From Metallyticus violacea (lineage: Eukaryota; Arthropoda; Insecta; Mantodea; Metallyticidae): a stretch of 64,000 bases of DNA. The stretch spans positions 68,801,501 through 68,865,500 of the forward strand of contig CM060834.1 in NCBI GenBank assembly GCA_030762175.1, read 5' to 3'. The notes under the pieces are model-generated. The model did no database searches, was not told the DNA's origin, and saw nothing but the letters and a program-made list of their open reading frames with translations. Shown one piece after another: positions 12,901 through 24,330 of this stretch; positions within the stretch are counted from its first letter, which is position 1, and every line of letters starts with the position of its first letter. Made by a program: the position numbers and the translations under genes.

Positions 12901-14444
12901 CTAATGAGTCAGCTGAAGCTTCTGTACATTCAAGATCTGCCCAAATGTTGCCTTACTTTTGATATGTGCCATGTAGATGCAAACAAAACAGATGCATTTA
13001 CATTAAGCAACAAAATTTAGCAGTATTCAAAAAAATTAAATGACAAATGGCTTAATGAAATCTATGGAAGCCTAATTGTGTAAAAAAGATTGAATAATTA
13101 CATTTCAAATTTTATTCCACTTCAATTACTGTCTTCATTTAGGTAAGTGGAAAACAGGAGTCTTATCATTTCATCCTAAAATATCCTTCAAATGATGAAG
13201 AAGGATGAATCACTTGTAGCATCTTCCCATCTTTCCACTTATGGAAAGATGTAAAACACCTGCTAGAAACTTTATCAGCAGTTTCAAATTTATGCCTATA
13301 AAGCTTGTTAGCACACACACTGTGCTAAGGAAATGGCTGTTCTATATACCCAGCATTGAGGCTTGAACGATATGAGGATCTCATAAAAGTTCTGAGATAC
13401 TTAAGGACATAGCAGACAGACATAGTATGTCTTTTCAAAGTAATTTACATAATATTCTATGCATTGCTTCTTCTCATGAACTATTAATAAACGTATTTTG
13501 AGCAATATGTACTAAGTTTTCTTGCCAACATTCCATTACCTCCTGACCTTGACTGGAGAGTTGTCAAGCAGGAAAAGTAAGACAGCTGACAATCTCTGTT
13601 TTCAGGTAAACTGATAGATCCAAACTTTGTCTCCTGTGATGATGCTGAGAACCCATTAACATTTGCTACTTTAAAACTCTGCTAGTATCTCCTAGCACTA
13701 TTCAGCTTGGGTACATTTCTATTCTTCTCGTATCTTGTGAGGCACTCATCTTGATAAAAATCTTCCAGACACAAAGATGATGGTGCAAGACAATGAAAGT
13801 TTACGAAGAACAATGCTATAGAACCATTCCAATATTTTTCCACATGATTAATGTTTTTAAATTGCTGCCAATACTGAGATCTACTTCACTCTTTGTCTTT
13901 TAATGAGTTTGATCTCTCTAAAATTCATTTTAATAGAAAAACATTCCTACTGCTAACAACAGTCAGAACTTTGGATTTTGTCAAATTGCATTTGATATCA
14001 TAGAATATCATAATATGAAAATGCTCTCTCCAGCTTCATTGGGGTATTGAAATTTGTTTTCAGGGGAATTTTTCACTCATCCTGCTAGAAAAGGAAGAAG
14101 CAGATGGTTACTATTTACTACTTTCCTCAATAAAAGAATGGGGTTACTCTTAGCATATACCGTTCCATTCTGTTTATATGGCATAACTTCAGGTTGCAAG
14201 GATTAAAATCTTTACCCATCTCAAGACTGAGAGTTGAGCAATGTGAAAAATAATACTGTATTCGGTTTAATATAAGATCTGTTCAAATGAAACAAAGTGA
14301 TTTATATGAACAGAATGTATTTGATTATTAGCTGACCCATACATTTACAAAATACATTCATCTGCTAACTAAGCTATAAGTTTAAAAGCTGTTAAAGTGG
14401 TGGTCCCAAGAGCTAACATATCTGTTGGCTTCTGACTCTCCACA
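12901..14444. other. Unassigned non-coding stretch
   Basis: No clear coding block was recognised on either strand. Scattered short open pieces on the minus strand (13100-13760) could be old transposon sequence, but no family motif was found. Confidence 0.4.
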
Positions 14445-14460
14445 GACATCAAAAGCTAAC

Positions 14461-14764
14461 ATTTTTTTTTTTTTTGGATTAGGTTTATTTACAGACACTT
14501 TTTAACATCTGAGGTATCAGCATCCCATTCAACTCAGAACGTGAAATGGCAGACAAATTTTCCTCAGAGGCCTCTTCTTTCAGGCTTGAGGTTCTTTATT
14601 GTGCCGTAAGTGTACGACACGGGACCCACGACTTTACTTCTCTTCTGAAGTAAAGCCATACTTTAGATTTTTACGCCCGAAAAAATCCTTTGATCTTGGA
14701 TGGGATTGAACCTGTGATCATGGGTTTAGGAGGCAAGTATGGTAACCACTACACCACCAGGACT
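14461..14764 (-). mobile_element. SINE family 1 (tRNA-derived), copy a, with target-site duplication
   Basis: This is a tRNA-derived SINE read on the minus strand. The head has a tRNA-like A box (TGGTGTAGTGGTTACC). The body carries the family signatures GGCTTTACTTC, GAAAGAAGAGGCCTC and GTTAAAAAGTGTC. The poly(A) tail appears as a T-run at 14461. Both flanks carry GACATCAAAAGCTAACA (14445-14461 and about 14765-14781), a clear 16-17 bp target-site duplication. The duplication marks this as a retrotransposed insertion, not a functional tRNA gene. Confidence 0.92.
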
Positions 14765-14976
14765 GACATCAAAAGCTAACAAATATATTTTGCCACTTGA
14801 TATGATAAATGTGGCACAATCATTATGATGTACCTTGCAATATTTCTGGCAGTTCATGGCCATGTTCTTTATGATCCATCTCCCACTCTGAGGTTACATC
14901 TTTGACTGCTAAAAAGGGCTTTAGGAACAGCATTTTGCCTTTGGGAAATAGAGAGTCATGAGGCAGAGCAATGGTT

Positions 14977-15241
14977 ATTACAGTTTTATTTATTTGGTTT
15001 ATTAATGGGCGCTCTTTAACATCTCAGATCATCGAGTCCCATTCAACTCAGGGCATGAAATGGCTGATAAATTTTGCTCGAAGACCTCTTCTTTCAGGTT
15101 TGAGGTACTTTTATGTGCAGTAAATCTATGACATGGAACCCACCGTTTTACTTTCCTAGGATTTTTACACTCAAAAAAATCCATTGACACTAGTCAGGAT
15201 TGAACCCACGATTGTGGTTCTATGGTTATGATAGTAACCAG
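14977..15241 (-). mobile_element. SINE family 1, copy b (diverged)
   Basis: The same body as copy a is visible on the minus strand (GTTAAAGAGCGCCC near the tail, GAAAGAAGAGGTC, and a degenerate B box). The tRNA-like head is eroded. It is an older copy. TGGTTAT at both flanks may be the remains of the target-site duplication. Confidence 0.8.
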
Positions 15242-15394
15242 CAAACTTGTATGAGGATTAAAAATAATAAAGGTCTGATCATTGGGATTGTTGCCTAAAC
15301 AGTAAGGGTATCTGCTTTTAGGCTCAATAGTTAAGCAGCAGGTGAATATATTTTCTAAGTGTATGGGTATGTAAATATTTTTTAAAATGTACAT

Positions 15395-15580
15395 AAAATA
15401 ATAAGCTGGGAAAGGAATTTTATTTTGGAAGGAAGCATTTCAGGTCTAAGTTACGGAATTACCATTGATGAAGATTGAGGAAAACCTGGAAAAAATTTAG
15501 TTAGGGAGGATGATTCTGGCAGGAATTAAACACCAGACCATCTATTAAATCTGTCGTCTAACACTCTTCATGCTTCACTT
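15395..15580 (-). mobile_element. SINE family 2 fragment, copy d
   Basis: A partial match on the minus strand to the family-2 SINE seen intact at 25055-25348. Shared signatures are the region before AACTTAGACCTG, TTTTCCAGGTTTTCCTCA and a degraded B box. Head and tail are incomplete. Confidence 0.7.
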
Positions 15581-16006
15581 GAATTAATTCATGTGAGTTT
15601 CATATGAAAAATGTTTTAAAGTTTTATAATTTTTAAAAATTTTAACCAGATCATCTGTTCAGGAGTCTATGTGTTAATGACCTCAGCAACATGTGTCAGT
15701 GTACGTTAATTATATATTCCATTGATATAGACATGTTCCATAGCCTGTTTTAAAAATAATGAAATGTGAACTATAATTGTTCCTGAAAGCAATTTAACTG
15801 TTTTTATAAGTATACAGAACTCATAGAGAAGCTTTTTTGACTTCATCATAAGTGTTTCTTGGGAAAATAAATAAAATTAATAAATAAAAAAAAAAGAGGT
15901 TGGTTCTTTCATGCAAATTTAGAACCTAAGAACAATAAATAAATGTTATACTATGCAAATGCTAATATGGATGTAATGGTTAATTATGAATCAGAGAGCA
16001 TATATA
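15581..16006. other. Non-coding spacer
   Basis: AT-rich sequence with no recognised feature. Confidence 0.4.
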
Positions 16007-16874
16007 CAGAAGGTGCCAAAAAATGTATACACACTTTCACAGTAGATATCTATTTAATATATTCAAAACTGGACTGAAAAACAACAGTAATGTGTAGTGT
16101 GATGTTCTGTAAACAGATGTGACTATGCATTATGATAGCATTGCTACATGATAGGTAAATCAACAATGAACAAATGAAGCTAAGATTATCATATTATGTT
16201 TGGTAAACAGACGTGACTCACATTACATTATGCTAGCATTGCTACAACAAAATGGAGCCAAGATTATTGTTTTAACAGTGAAAAGCAATTTTTAAGTGCT
16301 ATTGGAAAACCAAGAATGTTGTTAAAGTTCAAAGGCAAGGAGACGTGTGTACAGAACAGAACAGCCAATGCGAGTAACAATGCATATATTCAAGACAAAT
16401 TTGAGACTCATGGTACCATATACAATGTTCACAAGGGCAGATCTGGGAGACCATGCACAGAAACTAGCCCCTTGTCCTCGGCTATGGTTTTGGAATGTTT
16501 TGAGCACTCACTGCAGAAATCTACAAAGCAATGTGCACATGAGACTGGGATTAGTAGAACCAGCATTAAGTCACATAATTAAAACAGCAATGTTGAAAGT
16601 TTTCATCCCAAGACTTTTGCATACATTAAATGAAGATGACGCTGATTGGAGAATGCAGTACTGTGAATGGTTTCGGCACATGGTGCAAGAAGATGAGGCC
16701 TTCGTCCTCAGAAGTATATTGATGCTGATGGTGGGCATTTTGAGCAACTGTTGTAACTGTAAAAGTCTAAGATGATTAGTGCTCATCATTTTCTGTTTGT
16801 ATGAATTCATACAAACACAGTTAACACAGTTTTTTCTTTGCTTGAAGTGTGTAAACATTTTTTGGCACCCTCTG
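16007..16874 (+). mobile_element. Tc1/mariner-superfamily element with TIRs, internally deleted
   Basis: An 868-bp element is bounded by about 30-bp inverted repeats. The left end starts CAGAAGGTGCCAAAAAATGT, and the right end reads the same on the minus strand with two or three differences. Both flanks are TA (16005-16006 and 16875-16876), the expected target duplication. Inside, 16316-16582 encodes the N-terminal DNA-binding half of a transposase: FETHGTIYNVHKGRSGRP, a run of polar residues, then KSTKQCAHETGISRTSIKSH. This matches the arthropod IS630-like proteins with the pattern GSVxDxxRSGRPxT...KSTRRASxELGI. Later fragments (MVSAHGARR, HTNTVNTVFSLL) are the C-terminal end. The central DDE domain is missing, so it could move only with help from another copy. 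Confidence 0.82.
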
Positions 16875-16876
16875 TA

Positions 16877-18467
16877 TTTTAAAACACTTATAAATATAAT
16901 TAATAGGGTAATTTAAGACTGTATCATCTGCTAATACATCATTTATGAAAAAGGTTTTTAAACAATGGCAATCTGAATGACACTTCTGCACCTAGGTTTC
17001 CACCTTTCTGCATCAATAAAAATGTAGACAATGCAAAATTTCGGTAATTCAGAATAAATCTTGCTGCCTTTTTTCATTATTTTTTTTTTTTTTATTTAAC
17101 TAACCCTTGCAAAGCATTTCTCTTGCAGTTTCCCATCTAGCAACTACAATAGATTTGAAAGGCACAAGAGGAATAAGTTAAATTTGCTTCTCCTGACCTA
17201 GTTTCTCAAAATTAGACTACTGACACTTACATCTACACAAAACTTTTGGCCATTTTATATGAAAAGGAAGAGGATAACAAATGAACAAATTAATAGCACC
17301 TTATAAATGCAATGCAAACTTCAAATTAGGTCTCATTTACATATTAATTAGACACAGTAGTTCAATCTGTGACCTTTAATCTTAAGACTGAATAAAAGTA
17401 GTCACAATGCAGAAGAACTGCTATGATGCAATTAGTGGACATGCACGGGTACTCTCATGCACTTATCAAAGCAATGACCTCTTCCTTCAAACTAAAATTT
17501 GTAAATACTGATGCTACTTCTTCCTAATCATTGCAGGATAAACAAAAAAATATATATGAAGAACACAGGCAAAAATATATCTGCCTAAAAAAAATTATCC
17601 AAATGTGGCTTGAAAATAACATCAATTGTGTACATAAGTGCAGAAGTACTTATTTCAGATTATCCACCCAAAATGTACAATAGCAACTTGATATTTTATT
17701 TTGTTTCATGAAAAATACCTATAATTTTTTTTTCTGAGAAAATATATTAAATAACAATAAAAATTTAAGAGAGAAAAATATTTATGTTCATAAGGCAGTT
17801 GTTTCCTGTTGTAAATTTCCCCCTCCCTTTAAGTACTATCAAGACAACAAGTTAAGCTGAAAATATCCACAACTTATTAATCATATGAATGAAAAATTTA
17901 TCTTGACCAAAGATGGAGTAGAAGTTTTGACCGTTACTTACACAAATATTGTGTACCATTGTTTTGCACTATTGACTGTTAAACATTATTTCAAAACACC
18001 TTAAGCATTAACACAATTTTAAATCAGAAGTGTATTCTATTTAATAACTTGATAACATGTTAAAAGCTGTTTTGCATATACAGTATGCATATAAAATATG
18101 CACAAAGAATTTGTGAGTAGAAAGGGGTTGAAAAATGGGTACTATATGAATAGCAACAAATGGTCTTTAAAACTGTGGTGCTGCAGGTACTCCAAAGCTA
18201 CAAATGTGTTTATGGCTGGTCAACAGGACTGAAAGTACAACCTTACATATATTCTGCCAAATATAGGGCCTTACTTTAGTGAATCATATTAATTGAATAT
18301 CATGTATGGCTTATTACATTTACCTACTGTACATATTCTTAAAACACCTTGTACCTTCCCCCTTCTATGAAAATCTGCACACTGCGCAACAGTGCATGAT
18401 GCAACCTACTTATGACTGCACTTCTGCCAAAGACATTGGTCTACATTTGACTAACATTATTTACTTA
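16877..18467. other. Non-coding AT-rich stretch
   Basis: No coding block, RNA gene or recognisable repeat was seen. It is a candidate for gene 1 upstream sequence but shows no clear promoter element. Confidence 0.4.
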
Positions 18468-18723
18468 TATTTTTTTAATAGTATTTAGTGTCCATTTTCA
18501 CTGCTGATACATGAGATGAAATGATAAATTGGGAAAGGACATTTTTATAAAGGAAAGATGCATTTTGGTCTAAGTGTGCCTTCCTATTATTTGCCATTAA
18601 TGAGGACTACGGAAAACCTGGAAAAATAAACATCAGTCAGGGCAGATGAACCTGACGGCTGACAGCAATCAAACTCCGGATCTCCCGTTCATGAGTCCGA
18701 GCCTTAATGACCTAGCCCCCCAT
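18468..18723 (-). mobile_element. SINE family 2, copy c
   Basis: On the minus strand it carries the family-2 B-box region (diverged to GGAGTTTGATTGC), the CCAGGTTTTCCGTAGTCC segment, the AATTTATCATTTCATCTCA segment, and a tail CACTAAATACTATT before a T-run. Compared with the copy at 25 kb, about 27 bp near the tail is deleted. It is an older copy. Confidence 0.8.
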
Positions 18724-19340
18724 GGTAGTTTGACTGGCTATGAATATATGTTATAGTGCAATATATTTTATGATATTGATTGATTGATCCATATCAATCA
18801 ATGCCTGTAGCTCTATATTGAAGCATACTTAAAATACTTTACATACTTAAGTGGTACATATTTTTTTCCACATTCTGTGTATGATGTAATTGTTTAAATT
18901 ACCAAAACAGGCCTGTTCAACTAAACTTTCTGATTCTGCTGAGTTTATCATAGCTAATCAAAATTACCTAGGTCTTGCTATATATAAATCCATTTGGACA
19001 TAGTATTATGTACATCTTTATTTATTTATCTATTGTACTAATTTCAATATTTCAGATTAAATGTTTCTATTATGGACTATGTTAAAAGACCAGTTTCCTG
19101 CAGTTCATACAGATTATTTATGAATTTATTGTACTTGTAAATATAATTATATATTATCTATTTATTTGTTTGCATAAGAATTACCCATTGAATAAATTTC
19201 TTTTGAGATTTTTAAAACTTTAATCAGCATTTAACATCATTTATAATAATTGTCATTCAGACAGAAATTACTTTTGGCCCAAATAAAAATGGTTTATAAA
19301 TAAGGATTTGTGGAAATAAAGTCATCAGATGTAGATTTCA
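18724..19340. other. Non-coding stretch upstream of gene 1
   Basis: No coding block was found. Two short TGATTGAT-type repeats (18778-18800) and otherwise plain AT-rich sequence. Confidence 0.4.
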
Positions 19341-19353
19341 AACATTTCTATAA

Positions 19354-19454
19354 CTTATTTATGAGGAATACAAATTTCACTAGTTTTGTTCCACTTACTT
19401 GGACAAGTTTTGAAGGCTGTTGCCTTCATCATCAGCACAGTTCCTCATAAATAA
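19354..19454 (-). mobile_element. Penelope-type terminus with hammerhead-like motif
   Basis: A short inverted repeat (TTATTTATGAGGAA at 19354-19367, its reverse complement at 19441-19454) encloses a motif on the minus strand. It reads CTGATGA, then helix GAAGGC/GCCTTC, then CAAAAC, then TTGTC. This is a hammerhead core with the GAAA changed to CAAA. It continues CAAGTAAGTGGAACAAAACT, which is nearly identical to plus-strand sequence at 59406-59430. The two loci therefore share a mobile terminus. Link to Penelope elements is by analogy with 52938-54828. Confidence 0.55.
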
Positions 19455-19745
19455 TTTGTCATATTTCTAAAAGTGCTTAAATCACATGCATCACAGTCAA
19501 ACATTCAAGTATTTACAAACAAAGAGGCAGAAATAGAACAGTTTTGTTTTGAAAGGGAAACAGTCCACCATATGGCACACTTCCCCTTCCCTGCTCCTCT
19601 TCTGATGAACATCTATATTATAGTTATGAGCTTAATTGGTGAAACTAGTTTGACCCAAGATTGCAGATAAAATCCTTTCATAAGTTATACTTTATGAATG
19701 TGGGAAGTTCAGCGTCAGAAGCGGTTTAGACATCACAGAAGAAAT

Positions 19746-19853
19746 ATGGGGATTCTGATTCTGCTAGTTCTGTTCATGGCACCACATGCATCCTGGCAGA
19801 TATTTACAATAACTGGAAACTCTGATAATGCAGATATTGTGTACCCTCCACAG
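19746..19853 (+). CDS. Gene 1 exon 1: signal peptide of a cysteine-rich secreted protein (SLPTX(11)-like)
   Basis: First coding exon of a 4-exon secreted-protein gene of about 238 residues. The ATG at 19746 opens a hydrophobic leader, GILILLVLFMA, followed by PHASW, a typical signal peptide of about 17 residues. The leader then runs into a short polar stretch ending YPPQ. The exon ends at CAG with donor GTAATG at 19854, phase 0, joining in frame to exon 2 at 20630. This ATG is chosen because it gives a leader of the right length and an in-frame join. The 5' UTR lies in about 19680-19745. No TATA box is obvious. A transposon-like terminus sits only about 290 bp upstream and could affect expression. 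No function is known for this family in insects, and its name comes from centipede venom homologues. Confidence 0.82.
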
Positions 19854-20629
19854 GTAATGTGATCCCAGTTAATGATCTCATACACTTGTCATGAAATGGA
19901 CTATTCTAGTAATCTTCCACACTCTTCTCTCAATTGAATCAGCTTGTTTATTATCTTGATTTATTGGGGTCAAGGTCTGGATGCTCAGAGAGACAAGGGC
20001 TGTCCATAACCTAGATTAAAAACTTGCAATGCTCTACATATGACTGTCGGCTACAATTTTGCATCAATAACAATTATTACAAATTTAACATCAGACATCA
20101 ATTAGACTAATATAGAGCATTTGTTTGTTTTATGTTTTGAATGACAATATTATTAGACTATTAAATTCTTTGACCTCTCATTAGAAAAATTACAAATATC
20201 ATTTGGAACATTTGAAAATCACGGTGTGCTATTTACAATAAGTTTTTGTACATAAATATGTGAAAATTACATTGCAATTAAACATTTAAATGACACTGAA
20301 TATTTCAATAACAAAACAATTTCAGCTTTTACACTGAAAAACTTTATTGTTCTTGTTTTGCCTATTCTTAGTTATAATTCCTTTAATGTTTATTTCACAT
20401 ATCTAGTGGTTTCCTGGATTCATTCAACTTATATTGTATCTCTAATATTTTTTCCAATCATTGTAACCTCAAAGGATATGCCTATAGTCCCAAAAATTCC
20501 AAGTATAATTTTGATTGACATTTATAATGCATTCTACTAACAGGATACTATCATTAACAGATCAAAATGCCAAAATAAGCTATCACCACAAATAGTTTCA
20601 AAATAATGATTAATTTGCTAATGCTACAG

Positions 20630-20818
20630 GCTCACAGTGAAAGAGGACTTTCAATTTGTCAAGCAAATGAGGTATGCAATATACTTCATAGACGTTTTTG
20701 GTTTCGCATGAGGATTGAACGACTATGTCGATGTCCTAACAGACTTGAATGTCCAATGGAGTGGAGCTCCCAACCTGATAATAGAACTATGCTTTTGGGT
20801 AATCGCTCACAATTAAAA
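20630..20818 (+). CDS. Gene 1 exon 2: cysteine-rich segment
   Basis: The exon follows an acceptor ending CTACAG and ends in AAA before a strong donor, GTAAGT, at 20819. It is phase 0 at both ends, 63 codons. It encodes five cysteines, seen in ICQANEVC, ERLCRCPN and LECPMEW, plus a probable N-glycosylation site (NRT). The paired C-x-C-P pattern matches the conserved first block of arthropod SLPTX(11)-like secreted proteins. Intron 1 is 776 bp. Intron 2 is about 4.7 kb and contains a palindromic hammerhead-like terminus, a truncated SINE, a tRNA-like relic and a full SINE. Confidence 0.85.
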
Positions 20819-21070
20819 GTAAGTATAAGCATTTTTTTTTAATTTTAAATTATAAACAGTTCAATAATGTACCCAGTGCCTGCAACAAACTTTCTTTTCT
20901 TTTCTGAAAGGATCACTTTTCATAGGAGTGTTAAGTTATATATTAAAATCAGTTACACGTGTTGGCATTTCACAAAACTAAGACATCACACTTAAGCTAT
21001 GGCATTTTTCCAATAGTTAAAGAAAATGGCTGCAAATAGAGTAACACATGTGTATTATAACTTCAACTTA
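20819..21070 (+). other. Intron 2, proximal part
   Basis: Intronic sequence with a strong GTAAGT donor at 20819. No other feature seen. Confidence 0.6.
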
Positions 21071-21211
21071 TATATTCACTTTTTTACACTTTACACTTTA
21101 CTCCATTCACTTACCCATCTTCAGTAAGCAACTGAAGATGGGAGAGATTCTCCCGAAATGCGTCTTACTTTTGGGTAAGTGAATGGAGTAAAGTGTAAAA
21201 AAGTGAATATA
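21071..21211 (+). mobile_element. Palindromic Penelope-type terminus with hammerhead-like motif
   Basis: The outer arms are 21071-21116 and 21173-21211. They are reverse complements except for a 7-nt duplication (ACACTTT) on the left. Inside is a second perfect inverted repeat, CCCATCTTCAG (21114-21124) and CTGAAGATGGG (21132-21142). Plus-strand 21132-21164 reads CTGAAGA, then helix GGGAGA/TCTCCC, then GAAA, then TGCGTC. This is a complete hammerhead-type core with a GTC cleavage triplet. GTAAGTGAATGG follows at 21174. It resembles the ends of the Penelope-like element at 52938-54828. Confidence 0.65.
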
Positions 21212-22417
21212 TTATATTGCCACTCCATTGTCAACAGCTTCGTAAGTACAAGATTTACATGTGTATTACTTTGAAATCTCTCATCTGCTATGAAATGATT
21301 ACAACTCTGAGCCACTGATGATTACTGTTGTGATTTGTAATTTGTATTCATTAATTTATTCACTAATTGTCTAACATTGATATCTTTAAAATAATTAATT
21401 GAAATATTGCACCAAACAATATACCTTTGGATGGGTCCACTATTCTACATATTGGTTACTCCTTAATCACACATTTAGAGCATTACATAACAAGATGACA
21501 CTTACATTGCAAAACTACTGTTCATAACAGAAACTAGCACGCAGTGGAACCAGTAGAACATTAGTTACCCGAATGTCAGTTGACTGAAACGTTCAAATAG
21601 CCAAACAGACTGTAACTCTTTATATAAACCTAAACATTAAAGCTACTGATTTTTTCTTTTCTTTCCCATCCCCCTTCTCTTTCCCCAGAAATTCCCAGAG
21701 CAAGAAGTTCTTTGTTACTATCAATCATCTGACTTCAGTAAGCTCGTCAATAACTTTATACAGCTCAACATCTCTCTATCTCTCAGCTAGGATAGTGTTC
21801 CAAGCTCTCACTTCTATCAACTGTTTATTGGGTTTAAGTAACTGCACTCTTCACATATACTATGTATTACTGCTCTTTCTCCATTATAAGGCTTGAGAAA
21901 CTTGACTGAAGTGTTGTGTTGTTTTCTATTCTGTTCTACAATGTCCATGCTTTGTGGAGCAAGCTGTATGCACTACAAGGTATGGGGGTTTTCACTTATA
22001 CAAAATTATAATATGCTAACAATTGATACAACATAATGTGTAAAACATGTAGAAAAAGAACAAGGTGCATAAGCTCTAGCAAGTGTATATAATGTATGAA
22101 AATCCAATATCTTTGATATCAAACAAAATAAAAAAAAAAACATTTTACTATTTGCATTTAAGCCTCCAAGGTACATCAAGAAACAGAAATTTATCAGGGA
22201 AGCAAAATATGCATTTTAATGGTAACATTACTTTTACATTTTATGCACTCTGTTATTTCTAGCTTAATTATTGAAATAATCGAATATCCAAATTTATAAT
22301 TGATCCCATTAGTTTAGGTAATTGATGTTCTACTCCTTTTCTTTTATTCTTTAATTGTAATGATCCCAATTTTCATTCAGTGTACCATTTCTGGCTATTC
22401 ACAACTGATACAGGAAT
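21212..22417 (+). other. Intron 2, middle part
   Basis: No coding block or repeat recognised. Confidence 0.45.
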
Positions 22418-22429
22418 ATATTACTATGG

Positions 22430-22482
22430 TTTTTTTTTTTTTTTTTTGAGTAGTGTTTAACGCCCGTTTTTACTACTGAGGC
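22430..22482 (-). mobile_element. 5'-truncated SINE family 2, with perfect target-site duplication
   Basis: Only the last ~35 bp of the family-2 SINE (AGTAGTAAAAACGGGCGTTA on the minus strand) plus its poly(A) tail are present. They are flanked by the 12-bp duplication ATATTACTATGG (22418-22429 and 22483-22494). The perfect duplication shows this tiny piece is a complete, recent insertion event and not a decayed one. Confidence 0.88.
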
Positions 22483-22494
22483 ATATTACTATGG

Positions 22495-23689
22495 TGAACA
22501 TTATAATAAGCAGAATATTTTCCATGTGACTAAGGTTGTTTTTACTCATAAATATTAACTACTTGGTAATCTGGTTGTGATACAAATAAAGATTGAAATA
22601 ATATATATACATTTTTAACAGCTCTTATCATTGTTAATCCTTGCTTCTTTAATATTATGCAATAATAATGAGATTATGAAAGAACTAGGATTAAAAAAAA
22701 TAATGTTCACCAACAGATTAGGGGTTTAGGACAATTTTTATTTAATGTTAAGAATAAATGTATGTGGTCAGTGAAGAAGTTGGGTTAACATTTAGGAGAG
22801 TTATGTTTACTGCATTGAAACTTTCTGTTATATTTAGGGTATTATGTTTAGTTATCATTTGAATATGTACTATTGCACTATCATACTAATTTATTGGCTA
22901 GATGTAAATTTGAAATGTGAGTTGAATCAAAAAAATGTTTGGCATTATATAGTAATAATTAGGAGGATTGGGAGGCACTACACCTTTTGGATATCTGAAG
23001 GCATAGTGCCCGTTTTTTCCTATGAAGGGTGGTGGCAGCATCTTCTGAGTCTTCCAAAAGTGCTCAATTTACCTAATTGTTGTGTTATATCAAGTTACTT
23101 AATATACACATGAAGTTCTGTTAAGATTTTATGTACTCTGTATATTTTAGTTGTGATGGCATAGAGCCAGGGCTGAAACCAATTCTTGCTGTAAAGTATT
23201 TATTACAAATTAAATGAATGAATAAAAAATATTTCAATATGCAATTTATGAGTTTCTATGCTTTTTCCATTGCAAGCTGGCTTAAACTACTGCAATGCTA
23301 ATAGCGACATGAGAATGGGAAATCAGTATATTAGAGAGACCAGTCACAATACCTAGATTACAGATACTAGTTGACATTCATTTCTTCTTCTTTTTCCTTA
23401 AACCTCTTTTTTGCTATAAAGTCTTTGATTGTTTCGCAAGAAGTAGCACAAATCTTTAAACTTAAAAATCCTACATTTTTACATTCTATTTCATATCATT
23501 TACTGTACATCAGCTCTTTCTGGTCAATGATGTGTAAATATGGACCCTATAACTTACATATCTGTACCTGCTGAACTGCATCTGCAGCTGGCATTCCCAA
23601 ACAAAAGCAAAGACTGCTGACTGGTTACGATTTTAGTAGGAGCAATTACTTTAGACTAATAATTTCCAAGTTAAGCATGAAGCCCTATT
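22495..23689 (+). other. Intron 2, distal part
   Basis: AT-rich intronic sequence. No coding block recognised. An open piece at 22844-23113 shows no family motif and is judged chance. Confidence 0.4.
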
Positions 23690-23690
23690 A

Positions 23691-23764
23691 TCTCAGTAGG
23701 TTAGAGTGTCGTGCTAATGATGTGAGGATCGTGGGTTCAATTTCTCGTGGGTATTGGTAATCTT
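23691..23764 (+). pseudogene. tRNA-Ile(AAT)-like relic
   Basis: The sequence resembles a tRNA-Ile. CTCAGTAGGTTAGAG is the D arm and A box. GTGCTAATGATG is the anticodon arm, with AAT in the loop. GTGGGTTCAATTTC is the T arm and B box. The acceptor and T stems no longer pair well, so it is a pseudogene or the head of a tRNA-derived repeat. An A/T-rich tract follows directly. Confidence 0.5.
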
Positions 23765-24330
23765 TTTTTTCTTAGAATAAATGTTATCAGTTTTTTTTAA
23801 TCTTCATAATTTTTCTACACTATTCTTAATCAAATAAATGTTACTTTTTTCATGGTTTGTATTAGGTTAGGATAGTTTGTTTTAAGTTTAACAAAAAAAT
23901 AATAGAACATAAAAAAATTATTTATACATTAGGTTAGGTTAGTTCAGTTTTAAGTATAACAAAAAAATAACAGAACATAAAAATATAATATTACTCTATA
24001 ATAATAATTTTTCTACATTATTTTTATTAGAATATTATTAAACCTATAAACGGTTTGGTAGATTAGTTTAAAAAAAAAATAACAGGACATAAAAAAATAA
24101 TATTACTTCATAATAACACTTTCTAACTCATTACTTCTTTTTTTTTAATCTTTATAATTTTTCAACACTAATCTTAATCAAATAAATGTTATTTTCATAT
24201 GTTAAGTTAGTTTAGTTTATGTTTAACAAAAAAAAAAAAAAAAAAAGAACAAAAAAAAAAAAAAGAACAAAAAAAGAACAAAAAAAAAAGAACAAAAAAA
24301 AAAGAACAAAAAAATTTCAATATTACTCCA
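23765..24330 (+). repeat. Diverged A/T-rich direct repeats following the tRNA-like relic
   Basis: Three or more imperfect repeats of the pattern TTAGGTTAG...AGTTTAA, then CAAAAAAATAACAGAACAT, then TAATATTACT, then an ATTTTTCTACA or ATTTTTCAACA segment, occur between 23820 and 24230. The run ends in an AAAGAAC/A-rich tract (24229-24311). A lysine-rich open frame here is an artefact of the A-tract. The short TTAGG runs are too few to be telomeric. Confidence 0.6.

Noticed and set aside
16347..16775. 142-codon plus-strand frame
   Set aside because: Out-of-frame shadow of the transposase segment that begins at 16316.
23880..23960. TTAGG repeats as telomeric sequence
   Set aside because: Only two or three units in a row, inside an intron, as part of a longer diverged repeat.
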